A stretch of DNA of 64,000 nt from CAITWF01 sp038231575 (GCA_038231575.1 JBBRLB010000007.1:1-64000), one strand, 5' to 3'; counted from the stretch's first letter, positions 52,035 through 62,061 are shown. Notes: generated by a model not told the origin, from the letters alone. A program made the numbers and translations.

Positions 52035-52619
52035 ATGAGCTACGTCCCATCCCTCAAGAAACTTTACGTCGAGCAAATCGTGCCCGAGCTGGTGAAAACC
52101 CGCGGCTACAAGAACAAGCACCAGGTGCCGAAGCTCGTGAAGATCAACCTCAACACCGGCATCGGCGCGGAAGCCGACAAGAACCAAATTGCGGACATCG
52201 CCCGTGACATGGCCCTCATCGCCGGCCAGAAGCCAATCCTCAACAAGACGAAGCGCGCGATCGCGAACTTCAAGTTGAAGCCGAATCAGACGACCGGCTG
52301 CAGCGTGACCCTCCGCGGTCCCGCCATGTGGGAATTCCTTTACCGCCTCCTCTCGGTGGCGCTCCCGACCATCCGCGATTTCCGCGGCGTCCCGTCCAAG
52401 CTCGACGGTCAGGGCAACTACACGCTCGGCGTGACTGACTTCTCCATCTTTCCCGAGATCACCCTCGAGAACGTGAAGAAGACGATGGGCCTCGACGTCA
52501 CGATCGTTACTTCCGCCGAGACCGACGACGAGGCGCGCGAACTTCTCAAGGCGCTAGGCATGCCCTTCCGCCGCATCGATCCGCAACCCGCGCAGCAGCA
52601 GAAGCCCACCGCCGCCTAA
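52035..52619 (+). CDS. rplE: 50S ribosomal protein L5
   Basis: The 194-residue protein has VPKLVKINLNTGIGAEADKN, RAIANFKLKPNQTTGCSVTL and LGVTDFSIFPEITLENVKKT. It is about 15 residues longer than E. coli L5, with a Gln/Pro/Ala end. It binds 5S rRNA. Confidence 0.97.
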   Translation: MSYVPSLKKLYVEQIVPELVKTRGYKNKHQVPKLVKINLNTGIGAEADKNQIADIARDMALIAGQKPILNKTKRAIANFKLKPNQTTGCSVTLRGPAMWEFLYRLLSVALPTIRDFRGVPSKLDGQGNYTLGVTDFSIFPEITLENVKKTMGLDVTIVTSAETDDEARELLKALGMPFRRIDPQPAQQQKPTAA

Positions 52620-52632
52620 TTTTTCGCCGACC

Positions 52633-52938
52633 ATGCCCAAGACATCCGCCATCCAGCGCAACGAAAAGCGCAAACGTCTCACCGCCAAGTTCGCCGCTGT
52701 TCGCGCTGAGCTGAAGGCTGCCCTCAAGAATCCCGCCACCACCGACGAGCAGTTCTTTGCTGCGCAGAAAAAGCTGCAGAAGCTGCCGCGCAACTCGTCG
52801 GCCACGCGCATTCGCAACCGCTGCTCGTTGAGCGGACGCCCGCGCGCCTACATTGGCAAGTTCGGCGTGTCCCGCATCACCTTCCGCGAACTCGCCCTCT
52901 CCGGTAAGATCCCGGGCGTCACCAAATCCTCCTGGTAA
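52633..52938 (+). CDS. rpsN: 30S ribosomal protein S14, long form
   Basis: The 101-residue protein has RNEKRKRLTAKFAAVRAELK and RIRNRCSLSGRPRAYIGKFG, ending TKSSW. It is the long, zinc-independent form: the CxxC...CxxC of the short form is absent and only one Cys remains. Confidence 0.96.
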   Translation: MPKTSAIQRNEKRKRLTAKFAAVRAELKAALKNPATTDEQFFAAQKKLQKLPRNSSATRIRNRCSLSGRPRAYIGKFGVSRITFRELALSGKIPGVTKSSW

Positions 52939-53017
52939 ATTTTCCCGGCCGCGGGGGTTTATGCGCTTCGTGCGCATCGGATATGACCCACGGCCACTGT
53001 TAAAAACAACATCCACC

Positions 53018-53410
53018 ATGACCGACCCGATTAGTGATCTCCTCACGCGCCTCCGCAATGCGGGCAAAGCGCGCCTCGAAGACTGTGTGATTCCGCACTC
53101 CACCTTGAAGGAGGCCATTGCGGTCATCCTGAAGACCGAGGGCTACGTCACGGACCATACCAACAGCGTTGACGCCGGGGGCCACAAGACCCTCGTCGTG
53201 AAAATGAAGTATGTCGACGGCGCCTGCGCCATCACCGGCATCACGCGCGTGTCCTCGCCCGGCCGCCGCCTCTATTTCCGCTACACCGAAATCCCGCGGG
53301 TCCTCAACGGCCTCGGCATCGGCATTATCTCGACTTCCCGCGGCCTGCTGAAGGACGCCGACTGCCGTCGCAACAAGACCGGCGGCGAACTGATCTGCAA
53401 CGTCTGGTAA
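53018..53410 (+). CDS. rpsH: 30S ribosomal protein S8
   Basis: The 130-residue protein starts MTDPISDLLTRLRNAGKARL and ends GIISTSRGLLKDADCRRNKT then GGELICNVW, normal for S8. The ATG at 53018 is set by homology; the frame is open upstream to 52853 within rpsN. Confidence 0.96.
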   Translation: MTDPISDLLTRLRNAGKARLEDCVIPHSTLKEAIAVILKTEGYVTDHTNSVDAGGHKTLVVKMKYVDGACAITGITRVSSPGRRLYFRYTEIPRVLNGLGIGIISTSRGLLKDADCRRNKTGGELICNVW

Positions 53411-53431
53411 CTGGCCCCCGCCACTTTCAAA

Positions 53432-53971
53432 ATGAGCCGCATCGGCAAACAACCCGTTATCATCCCCGACAAGGTCAAAGTCACCGTCAATGGCGACACC
53501 GTCCTCGTCGAGGGTCCCAAGGGCAAGGTCTCGAAACTGTTCGCGCCCGTTGTCAAAGTCACCGTCGCTGACAACAAAGTCACCGTCTCGCCCACCGCGG
53601 ACCAGAGCCGCTTCGCGAAAGCGATGTATGGCACCGTCCGTTCGGTCATCGCCGGCATGGTGAAGGGCGTCTCGGAAGGCTACGTCAAGGAACTCGAAAT
53701 CCAGGGCGTCGGCTTCAAGGCCAACCTCAAGGGCAGCAAGCTCGACCTCGCGCTCGGCTACTCGCACCCGATTCTCCACGATATTCCGGAAGGCATCAAA
53801 GTCACCGTTACCGATCAGACCAAATTGAAGATCGAGGGCGCGGACAAGCAGATGGTCGGACAAGTCACCGCGGAAATCCGCGCGTATTACCCGCCGGAGC
53901 CTTATAAGGGCAAGGGCGTCCGCATCGTTGGCGAGCGCGTTCGCCGCAAAGAAGGCAAGACCGTCGCCTAA
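53432..53971 (+). CDS. rplF: 50S ribosomal protein L6
   Basis: The 179-residue protein has MSRIGKQPVIIPDKVKVTVN, then GVGFKANLKGSKLDLALGYS and the conserved end YYPPEPYKGKGVRIVGERVR followed by RKEGKTVA. Normal length. Confidence 0.97.
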   Translation: MSRIGKQPVIIPDKVKVTVNGDTVLVEGPKGKVSKLFAPVVKVTVADNKVTVSPTADQSRFAKAMYGTVRSVIAGMVKGVSEGYVKELEIQGVGFKANLKGSKLDLALGYSHPILHDIPEGIKVTVTDQTKLKIEGADKQMVGQVTAEIRAYYPPEPYKGKGVRIVGERVRRKEGKTVA

Positions 53972-54000
53972 TCCTAAACACCCATTTCCGGGTCCCACCC

Positions 54001-54360
54001 ATGAGCGCTTCCAAATCACTCCTCCTCCAGAAACGTCGCTGGAGAATTCGCAAAAAAGTCAACGGCACCGCCGTCCGTCCGCGCCTCTGCGTTCGCTTCA
54101 CCTCGAAGCACGTTTACGCGCAGGCGATCAACGACGACACGGGCACCACGCTCGTTTTCCTGGGCAGCCTCGATGCCGATCTGCGCAAGCAGAAGCTCAA
54201 GGCCAACATCGCCAGCGCGAAGGCGCTCGGCGTCGCCTTCGCCCAAAAGGCCAAGGCCGCAGGCATCGCCTCGGTCGTGTTCGACCGCAGCGGCGCCCCG
54301 TATCACGGTAAAGTCAAAGTGTTCGCCGACGCCGCGCGCGAAGGTGGACTCCAATTCTAA
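54001..54360 (+). CDS. rplR: 50S ribosomal protein L18
   Basis: The 119-residue protein has RRWRIRKKVNGTAVRPRLCV and FTSKHVYAQAINDDTGTTLV, ending YHGKVKVFADAAREGGLQF. It carries 5S rRNA with L5. Normal length. Confidence 0.96.
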   Translation: MSASKSLLLQKRRWRIRKKVNGTAVRPRLCVRFTSKHVYAQAINDDTGTTLVFLGSLDADLRKQKLKANIASAKALGVAFAQKAKAAGIASVVFDRSGAPYHGKVKVFADAAREGGLQF

Positions 54361-54366
54361 AAAAGC

Positions 54367-55053
54367 ATGAGCACCGAACCCACTTCCGCTCCCGATACTG
54401 TTACGCCCGTTGCTCCTGCGGCTGCTGCCCCCGCGGCGGCCGAGGCTGCACCTGCACCTGCACCTGCGGCGCCGCAGCGCGAGCAACGCGCCCCCCGCCA
54501 GTTCAACCGTGGCGGTCAGGGTGGCAACCGCGGTCCCGGTGGCCAGCGCGGCCCGCGCCGCGACAACCGTGACCAAAAGCAAGAGGGCGACGGCCCGTCG
54601 ATGATCGAGAAGGTCGTCTTCATCAATCGTTGCGCCAAGGTCGTTAAAGGCGGTCGCCGCTTCTCCTTTGCCGCGCTCGCCGTTGTCGGCGACGGCAAGG
54701 GCCGCGTTGGCATCGGCTACGGCAAGGCCAACGAAGTTCCCGATGCCATCAAGAAGGGCACGGCGAACGCGCACAAACATCTCGTTACGGTGAAGCTCAA
54801 GGGCGACACGATCCCGCACGATGTCATGGGCCAATACGATGGCGGCCGCGTGATGCTCAAGCCCGCCTCGCCCGGCACCGGTCTTATCGCCGGTGGCGGC
54901 GTGCGCGCGGTCCTCGAAGCAGCCGGCGTGAAAAACATTCTCACGAAGTCGATGGGTTCCTCGAACCACATTGCCGTCGTGCACGCCACGCTCAACGGCC
55001 TGCTCCAACTGCGCCTCGCCGAGAATATCGCGAACGTCCGCAAGACGAGCTAA
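54367..55053 (+). CDS. rpsE: 30S ribosomal protein S5 with long N-terminal extension
   Basis: The 228-residue protein has an N-terminal Ala/Pro stretch of some 40 residues, then an Arg/Gly/Asn-rich stretch (QFNRGGQGGNRGPGGQRGPR), and the S5 core from about residue 78 (IEKVVFINRCAKVVKGGRRF, GKGRVGIGYGKANEVPDAIK, GIRAVLE-like GVRAVLEAAGVKNILTKSMG). The extension is unusual for S5 and resembles RNA-binding RGG-type sequence. In most bacteria rpmD follows; here it does not. Confidence 0.95.
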   Translation: MSTEPTSAPDTVTPVAPAAAAPAAAEAAPAPAPAAPQREQRAPRQFNRGGQGGNRGPGGQRGPRRDNRDQKQEGDGPSMIEKVVFINRCAKVVKGGRRFSFAALAVVGDGKGRVGIGYGKANEVPDAIKKGTANAHKHLVTVKLKGDTIPHDVMGQYDGGRVMLKPASPGTGLIAGGGVRAVLEAAGVKNILTKSMGSSNHIAVVHATLNGLLQLRLAENIANVRKTS

Positions 55054-55058
55054 TCCGG

Positions 55059-55111
55059 CATCGGACAGCACCCCTCGGACCTTGTCCGTGTTCGGGGAGC
55101 GCTGGCCGATG
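55059..55111 (+). promoter_or_regulatory. Structured spacer between rpsE and rplO
   Basis: CATCGGACAGC pairs with GCTGGCCGATG with one mismatch, and the interior can pair CGGAC with GTCCG. The gap is 139 bases, and it stands where rpmD (L30) is found in most bacteria. No L30-like frame is present. It might be a leader for rplO-secY; no known element is recognised. Confidence 0.4.
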
Positions 55112-55192
55112 TAAGATGGAATCCTTTTAAACCAATAATCCGAGTCGCGCGAAGCTGTCTGCATCGCGCGGCGCCCCCAACCAGGAACCAAA

Positions 55193-55639
55193 ATGAAACT
55201 TCACGAACTCAAGAACGTTAAAGGTGCTGTGCACCGCAAGAAGCGCGTCGGCTGCGGCGAAGGCGGCGGCCATGGCAAGACCTCCGGTCGCGGTGGCAAA
55301 GGCCAGACCGCGCGTTCCGGTGGCAGCATCCGCCCCGGCTTCGAAGGCGGCCAGATGCCCCTCTACCGCAAGCTCCCGCATCGCGGCTTCAATAATTTCA
55401 ATCACCGCACCGAGATCGCCGTCCTCAACGTGGGCGACCTCGCGTCGCTCGACGCGAAAGTGACCGAGGTCAACGCCACCGCCCTCGCGGCGGCTGGCCT
55501 GATCCGTGGCGGCGAGACGACCGTAAAGATTCTCGGCGACGGCGAGCTCACGCGCGCCCTGAAGGTTACCGCTGCGAAATTCTCCGAATCCGCCAAAGCC
55601 AAGATCGAGAAGGCGGGCGGCTCGGCCATCGTCGGCTAA
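55193..55639 (+). CDS. rplO: 50S ribosomal protein L15
   Basis: The 148-residue protein has MKLHELKNVKGAVHRKKRVG, then GGGHGKTSGRGGKGQTARSG and RPGFEGGQMPLYRKLPHRGF. Normal length. secY starts ten bases after the stop. Confidence 0.97.
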   Translation: MKLHELKNVKGAVHRKKRVGCGEGGGHGKTSGRGGKGQTARSGGSIRPGFEGGQMPLYRKLPHRGFNNFNHRTEIAVLNVGDLASLDAKVTEVNATALAAAGLIRGGETTVKILGDGELTRALKVTAAKFSESAKAKIEKAGGSAIVG

Positions 55640-55649
55640 CGCCCACGCC

Positions 55650-57155
<1,506 letters not shown>

Positions 57156-57174
57156 GTTCTTTACTCGGGTCGCG

Positions 57175-57603
57175 ATGACCCCCATCAACGACCTTTTCAC
57201 GCGTTTCGGCCCTCCGGCCAAAACGAAGTTCCTTCTCCTCGGTTCGCCTGATTTTCGCTCTGAAAACCTGATGAACCGGGGCCGTTCTTTGAATCTTGAG
57301 CACGTCTCTCCCGCCCGAATGAAAGGGCCCGAGATTTCGCGCCGCCCGGCCTCGGCCGCGGCGGAGGAAGCTAACAAGCTGGCGCTGATGCGCCGCTGGT
57401 TCTTCGCGCGCAAACCTGATGCGGGTTTTGTCCTCACGGACTTCCCGGCTACGCTGCTCCAAGCTCTGGTGTTAGACGAATGGCTCGATGCCCGCGACGA
57501 AGCGCTCAGCGCAGTGGTCGCCGGCCCCGGCTCCCCCGAGTCCGTCGTCTCCCACTATCGCACACTCGGCCTCCTCATCGAGGCCAGTGAACTCGCCGCA
57601 TGA
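57175..57603 (+). CDS. Adenylate-kinase-like protein without P-loop
   Basis: The 142-residue protein sits between secY and map, the usual place of adk. Two blocks still resemble adenylate kinase. KFLLLGSPDFRSENLM at 18-33 matches the first strand and P-loop region, but the glycines and lysine of GxPGxGKGT are gone. GFVLTDFPATLLQALVLDEW near 84-103 matches GFxLDGFPRTxxQAExLD, but the AMP-binding Arg is Ala. The LID and most of the C-terminal domain are missing; a HYRTLGLLIEAS end recalls the last helix. It cannot be an active kinase. The ATG of map overlaps the stop (ATGA). It may be a pseudo-enzyme kept for another role. A true adk would have to be elsewhere. Confidence 0.65.
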   Translation: MTPINDLFTRFGPPAKTKFLLLGSPDFRSENLMNRGRSLNLEHVSPARMKGPEISRRPASAAAEEANKLALMRRWFFARKPDAGFVLTDFPATLLQALVLDEWLDARDEALSAVVAGPGSPESVVSHYRTLGLLIEASELAA

Positions 57604-58391
57604 CGATCCCGATCAAAGACAAGACGGGCATCGCCAAGATGCGCGAGGCGTGCGCCATCGCCGCCACCGTGCTTGATAAACTCAAGCCCCTTGTGCGGCC
57701 CGGCGTCACGACGCAAGACTTGGAAGAGGCCGGCCGCGAATGGATCACCCGCCTCGGAGCCCGCAGCGCCTGTTATGGCTACCAGCACGGTTCGCGCCGC
57801 TACCCGGCGCACACCTGCATCTCGGTGAACGACGAAGTGGTGCACGGCATCCCGTCCTTCAAACGAGTCCTCCGCGATGGTGACATCGTTTCGCTCGATA
57901 TCGTCGTCTCGCACGACAGCTACATCGGCGACAACGCCTTCACCGTTCCCGTCGGCCATGTTTCGCCCGCCATCGAGAAACTCCTCCGCGTCACGCGCGA
58001 GGCGCTCCATCTCGGGGTGCAGCAGGCCAACGTTGGGAATCGCATCGGCGACATCTCCGCGGCGGTGCAACAGTTCGTCGAAGCGAATGGTTTCAGCGTC
58101 GTTCGCGACATGGTCGGCCACGGGGTCGGAGTTGCGATGCACGAGCCGCCCGAAATCCCGAACTTCGGCCGCAAAGGCACCGGCGACAGAATCCGCCCGG
58201 GCATGACCCTCGCGATCGAGCCGATGGTCAACCTCGGCGCCTACAAGACGAAGACGCTCTCCGATGGCTGGACGATTGTGACGGCGGACGGTTCACCTTC
58301 CGCCCACTTCGAACACACCGTGCTCACCACTGAGCAAGGTCCCAAAATCCTCACCGTCCCCCGCCTCGAGTCCGCTCAAGCTTCCGCCTGA
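57600..58391 (+). CDS. map: Methionine aminopeptidase, type I
   Basis: The 263-residue protein has the metal ligands in GDIVSLDIVVSHDSYIGDNA, MVGHGVGVAMHEPPEIPNFG, MTLAIEPMVNLG and SAHFEHTVLTTEQGP. It removes the initiator Met from nascent proteins. Its start overlaps the stop of the adenylate-kinase-like gene. In many bacteria infA and rpmJ follow; here rpsM follows after 46 bases. Confidence 0.96.
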   Translation: MTIPIKDKTGIAKMREACAIAATVLDKLKPLVRPGVTTQDLEEAGREWITRLGARSACYGYQHGSRRYPAHTCISVNDEVVHGIPSFKRVLRDGDIVSLDIVVSHDSYIGDNAFTVPVGHVSPAIEKLLRVTREALHLGVQQANVGNRIGDISAAVQQFVEANGFSVVRDMVGHGVGVAMHEPPEIPNFGRKGTGDRIRPGMTLAIEPMVNLGAYKTKTLSDGWTIVTADGSPSAHFEHTVLTTEQGPKILTVPRLESAQASA

Positions 58392-58437
58392 AATTTTTTC
58401 AAATCTCTCAACCGTCAATTTTCAACCTAACTAAAAC

Positions 58438-58830
58438 ATGCCTCGCCTCCTCGGTGTCGAAATCCCCGCGAAGAAGAAAGTCGCGTATTCCCTCCGTTAC
58501 ATCAACGGCATCGGTCCCACGCGGGCCGATCTCCTCGTGAAAGAAGCCGGACTCAATCCGGACATGCGCGCGCAGGATCTGACGGAAGAGCAGCTCAACA
58601 AGATCCTCCACCTCATCGGTGAGCACAAGTGGGTGCTCGAGGGCGATCTCCGCCGCGAAATCGCGGCGAATCTCAAGCGCCTCCAGGCCATCAATTGCTA
58701 CCGTGGCATCCGCCACCGCCGCGGCCTCCCGGTCCGCGGTCAGCGCACCAGCACCAACGCCCGCACCCGCAAGGGCCCGCGCAAGACCGTTGGCGTCTCC
58801 AAAGCTGCCGCGCCCGAAAAGAAATCTTAA
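58438..58830 (+). CDS. rpsM: 30S ribosomal protein S13
   Basis: The 130-residue protein has MPRLLGVEIPAKKKVAYSLR, YINGIGPTRADLLVKEAGL and YRGIRHRRGLPVRGQRTSTN. Normal core with a short Ala/Lys end. Confidence 0.97.
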   Translation: MPRLLGVEIPAKKKVAYSLRYINGIGPTRADLLVKEAGLNPDMRAQDLTEEQLNKILHLIGEHKWVLEGDLRREIAANLKRLQAINCYRGIRHRRGLPVRGQRTSTNARTRKGPRKTVGVSKAAAPEKKS

Positions 58831-58842
58831 TCACTCATCTCC

Positions 58843-59493
58843 ATGGCCGAAGAAAAGTCCGCTCCCAAGAAGGAAAAACCCGCGAAGTCCGCGCCCGCCG
58901 CTGCCGGCGCGCCCGATGCTGCCGCTGCGACCCCCGCTGAAAAAAAGGCGAAGGGCCTCAAGGCCGCTGCTGACAAAGCTGCTGCTGAAGGCGCCATTCC
59001 CGGCGCCGTGGGTGAAGCCGCTCCGAAGCCCGCCTCCGACAAGCCCGTCGAGATGGTCGGTGGCGTTGCCAAGCAACCCACCGCCGAAGATCTCCTCAAG
59101 GAAGAGCTCGGCACGATCAAGGTTCGCAAAGCCAAGGGTTCGAAGAACGTCACGTCCGGCTACGCCAACGTCCTCGCGTCCTTCAACAACACGATCGTTT
59201 CCATCACCGACCAAAAAGGCGCCGTGATCGCATGGTCTTCCGCTGGCAAGTGCAACTTCCGCGGCTCGCGCAAATCCACCGCCTACGCTGCGCAGGTCGT
59301 CGCGCAGGACGCCGCCCGCAACGCGATGTCGCACGGTCTGAAGGATATTCAGATCCGTGTCTCCGGTCCCGGCCTCGGCCGCGACTCTGCGATTCGCGCG
59401 CTGCAGGCGATCGGCCTCGAGATTACCTCGATCGTCGACGTCACGCCGATCCCGCACAACGGCTGCCGCCCCCGCAAACGCCGCCGCGTGTAA
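58843..59493 (+). CDS. rpsK: 30S ribosomal protein S11 with about 90-residue N-terminal extension
   Basis: The 216-residue protein has an Ala/Lys/Pro-rich N-terminal stretch of about 90 residues, and then a normal S11 (SGYANVLASFNNTIVSITDQ, SSAGKCNFRGSRKSTAYAAQ, PIPHNGCRPRKRRRV). Most S11 proteins are near 129 residues. The ATG at 58843 follows rpsM by 12 bases; no internal start is needed to keep the frame, so the extension is likely real. Confidence 0.95.
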   Translation: MAEEKSAPKKEKPAKSAPAAAGAPDAAAATPAEKKAKGLKAAADKAAAEGAIPGAVGEAAPKPASDKPVEMVGGVAKQPTAEDLLKEELGTIKVRKAKGSKNVTSGYANVLASFNNTIVSITDQKGAVIAWSSAGKCNFRGSRKSTAYAAQVVAQDAARNAMSHGLKDIQIRVSGPGLGRDSAIRALQAIGLEITSIVDVTPIPHNGCRPRKRRRV

Positions 59494-59536
59494 TTCGCCG
59501 GCAATCGAAAATCCAAAATCTTAAATCTAAAATCTC

Positions 59537-60148
59537 ATGGCTCGTTATACCGGCCCCACCACCCGCATCAGCCGCCGCTTTGGGCAGCACATCCTCGGCT
59601 CCGGCAAGGCGTTTGAACGCCGTCCGTTTCCGCCCGGCGTGCACGGCGCGAAGATGCGTCGCAAAGTTTCCGAATACGCCGTTGGCCTCAACGAAAAGCA
59701 GAAGCTCCGTTACATCTACGGCCTGCTTGAGCGCCAGTTCCGTCGCGTCTTCGAGATCGCCAAGAAAGAGCGTGGCGTCACCGGCGAGCGCTTCCTCCAG
59801 CTCCTCGAGACCCGTCTCGACAGCACCATCTATCTCCTCGGTCTCGCGAAGAGCCGCGCGGCGGCCCGCCAGTTCGTCAATCACGGGCACATCCGCGTCA
59901 ACGGCCACAAGGTCGACATCGCGAGCTACAACGTGAAGCCCGGCGAGGAGATCGAGGTCAAGAACACGCCTGCGTCGCGCCAGCTCGCCACGCGCTGCCT
60001 TGAGGAAAACCGCATTCGCAACGTTCCCGGTTGGCTCACCATGAACGCCGAGACGTTCAAGGCCACCGTCGTCCGCCTCCCCACGCGCGAGGAAATGACG
60101 CAAGACGTCAACGAACAGCTCATCGTCGAGTTCTACTCGCGCTTCTGA
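59537..60148 (+). CDS. rpsD: 30S ribosomal protein S4
   Basis: The 203-residue protein starts MARYTGPTTRISRRFGQHIL, has an S4 RNA-binding domain (RLDSTIYLLGLAKSRAAARQ, FVNHGHIRVNGHKVDIASYN) and ends LIVEFYSRF. Zinc cysteines are absent, so it is the C-minus form. It starts 30S assembly. Confidence 0.97.
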   Translation: MARYTGPTTRISRRFGQHILGSGKAFERRPFPPGVHGAKMRRKVSEYAVGLNEKQKLRYIYGLLERQFRRVFEIAKKERGVTGERFLQLLETRLDSTIYLLGLAKSRAAARQFVNHGHIRVNGHKVDIASYNVKPGEEIEVKNTPASRQLATRCLEENRIRNVPGWLTMNAETFKATVVRLPTREEMTQDVNEQLIVEFYSRF

Positions 60149-60207
60149 GTTAGTTTTTTCTCCGCTACTCTTCTCCCTTTTTTTCATAACCGTCAGGGTT
60201 CATCACC

Positions 60208-61209
60208 ATGCCAAAACGCCTCGGAAAGTTCGAACTCCCCAGCAAGCTCACCAAGGTCGAGGAAGGCGCCACGCCAACCTACGCCAAGTTCATTGCCGAG
60301 CCCTTTGAGGCCGGTTACGGCCACACCGTCGGCAACTCACTGCGCCGCGTCCTCCTCAGCTCCGTCGAGGGCGCCGCCATCTCATCGATCAAGATCGATG
60401 GCGTGAACCACGAGTTCCAATCCATCGACGGCGTCGTCGAGGATGTCACGGATATCGTCCTTAACCTGAAGAAGGTCCTCCTCGTTTCCACGAAGCGCGA
60501 AGCGATCAACCTTCTGATCAAGGTCAACAAGACCGGTGCTGTCACCGCCGCCGACATCCAGGCCGACGCCAACATCACCGTCGTCAATCCCGATCAGGTC
60601 ATCTGCACGCTCGACCACAAGAAGGCGTTCGAAGCCGAGATCGAGATCAAGACGGGCCGCGGCTACTATCCCGGCGAGGCGAACAAGAAGGAAGAGCAGG
60701 CCATCGGCGTCATCCCGATCGACTCGCTGTTCTCCCCGGTCCGCCTCGTGAAGTATTCGGTCGAAGCCACGCGCGTCGGCCAGATCACCGATTACGATAA
60801 GCTCATCCTCGAAGTCTGGACCGACGGCCGTATCACGCCCGACGACGCGCTCAAGCAGTCCGCTTCGATTCTCAAGCATCACCTCGACGTGTTCGATCGC
60901 GTCTCGCAGGAAGAATACGAGTTCGAGAATCAGCAGTCCGAGGTCAGCGAAGAGCAGAACAAGCTCCGCAAGCTCCTCAACATGTCGGTCAACGAAATCG
61001 AGCTCTCCGTCCGCGCGGCGAATTGCTTGAACAACGCGAACATCACCACCGTCGGCGAACTCGCGATGAAGACCGAGCAGGAGATGCTCAAGTATCGCAA
61101 CTTCGGCAAAAAGTCCCTCAACGAAATCAAGGAAAAGCTCGAAGCCCTCGGCCTGTCCCTCGGGATGAAGTTCGACGAGCGCCTCCTCGACACGAAGAAG
61201 GAAGCCTGA
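60208..61209 (+). CDS. rpoA: RNA polymerase alpha subunit
   Basis: The 333-residue protein has an N-terminal dimerisation domain (FEAGYGHTVGNSLRRVLLSS, GRGYYPGEANKKEEQAIGVI) and a C-terminal DNA-binding domain (ELSVRAANCLNNANITTVGE, YRNFGKKSLNEIKEKLEALG). Normal length. The gap of 176 bases to rplQ holds a repeat. Confidence 0.97.
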   Translation: MPKRLGKFELPSKLTKVEEGATPTYAKFIAEPFEAGYGHTVGNSLRRVLLSSVEGAAISSIKIDGVNHEFQSIDGVVEDVTDIVLNLKKVLLVSTKREAINLLIKVNKTGAVTAADIQADANITVVNPDQVICTLDHKKAFEAEIEIKTGRGYYPGEANKKEEQAIGVIPIDSLFSPVRLVKYSVEATRVGQITDYDKLILEVWTDGRITPDDALKQSASILKHHLDVFDRVSQEEYEFENQQSEVSEEQNKLRKLLNMSVNEIELSVRAANCLNNANITTVGELAMKTEQEMLKYRNFGKKSLNEIKEKLEALGLSLGMKFDERLLDTKKEA

Positions 61210-61210
61210 C

Positions 61211-61300
61211 GCGCAGTAGCGAGCATCGAGTAGTGAGTAGCGAGCATGATGCTCGCTCACTGCTTTTCTCCTCGCTACCCGCTACGCACTACTCGCTACA
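61211..61300. repeat. Dispersed inverted repeat between rpoA and rplQ
   Basis: AGTGAGTAGCGAGCAT and ATGCTCGCTCACT are almost perfect inverted copies around one base; the outer arms GTAGCGAG and CTCGCTAC pair as well. The TAGCGAG motif occurs several times. It may form a large hairpin in the operon mRNA. Confidence 0.7.
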
Positions 61301-61385
61301 AAAAAATCTCGGCGCTCGCGCCGTCCGTTGTCGCGCCACGCTGCGACCGGATTGCCGATCGGGCGTCGCCTAAAAACCAAATCCA

Positions 61386-61895
61386 ATGCGTCACAACAAA
61401 CACCACGCCTCCCTCGGCGTCACCGTCGAGCATCGCCGCGCGATGATGTCCAATCTGGCCGCCGCGCTCATCACGCACGGCCGGATCGAGACCACGCTCA
61501 CCAAGGCGAAGGCCCTCCGTCCTTTCATCGAAAAAGTCATCACCAAGGCCAAGAAAGCCGCGGCGAAGACCGAAAAGAAAGATGCAATCCATCTCCGCCG
61601 CCTCGCGCTCAGCGACGTGCGCGACGAGACCGCGATCACCAAGCTGTTCAACGAAACTCACAAGGAGTTCACGAACCGCACCGGTGGCTACACCCGCATC
61701 TACAAGCTCGGCCAGCAACGCGGCGGCGACGCCGCCGAGATGGCGCTGATCGAGTTCGTGAAGGCCGATGATCCGGGCTATAAGAAATCGAAGGGCAAGA
61801 AGCCCGCGAAGGGCAAGAAGACGAAGGCTCCCAAGGCCGACGCTCCGGCCGCTCCCGCTGCTGAAGCCGCTCCGGCCCCCGAGACCAAGAGCTAA
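61386..61895 (+). CDS. rplQ: 50S ribosomal protein L17 with C-terminal tail
   Basis: The 169-residue protein starts MRHNKHHASLGVTVEHRRAM and has FNETHKEFTNRTGGYTRIYK, GQQRGGDAAEMALIEFV; the L17 core ends near residue 120, and about 50 residues of Lys, Ala and Pro follow. It is the last gene of the cluster, and a terminator follows. Confidence 0.96.
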   Translation: MRHNKHHASLGVTVEHRRAMMSNLAAALITHGRIETTLTKAKALRPFIEKVITKAKKAAAKTEKKDAIHLRRLALSDVRDETAITKLFNETHKEFTNRTGGYTRIYKLGQQRGGDAAEMALIEFVKADDPGYKKSKGKKPAKGKKTKAPKADAPAAPAAEAAPAPETKS

Positions 61896-61922
61896 TCGCT
61901 TTGCTCCGTCACAATTGAGTCG

Positions 61923-61957
61923 AACGCGCCGAAGATTTCTTCGGCGCGTTTTGCTTT
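61923..61957 (+). terminator. Rho-independent terminator of the ribosomal cluster
   Basis: CGCGCCGAAG-attt-CTTCGGCGCG is a perfect 10-bp stem with a 4-base loop, followed by TTTTGCTTTT. It ends the rpsL-to-rplQ cluster. Confidence 0.9.
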
Positions 61958-61963
61958 TCTGGT

Positions 61964-62061
61964 TTGTCGTTTTGAGCGTAACGAAGAATCCAGGGGGATT
62001 TACGCACCGGATCTGACGACGAATGTCCCACTGGATTCTTCGCTTCGCTCAGCGTGACAAT
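61964..62061. repeat. Dispersed inverted repeat, copy B
   Basis: The arms TTTTGAGCGTAACGAAGAAT and GGATTCTTCGCTTCGCTCAG are imperfect inverted copies, with a core holding GGGATTTACGC and GACGACGAATGTCC. The same layout and core words occur at 6495-6595, so these are two members of one family. Confidence 0.75.
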
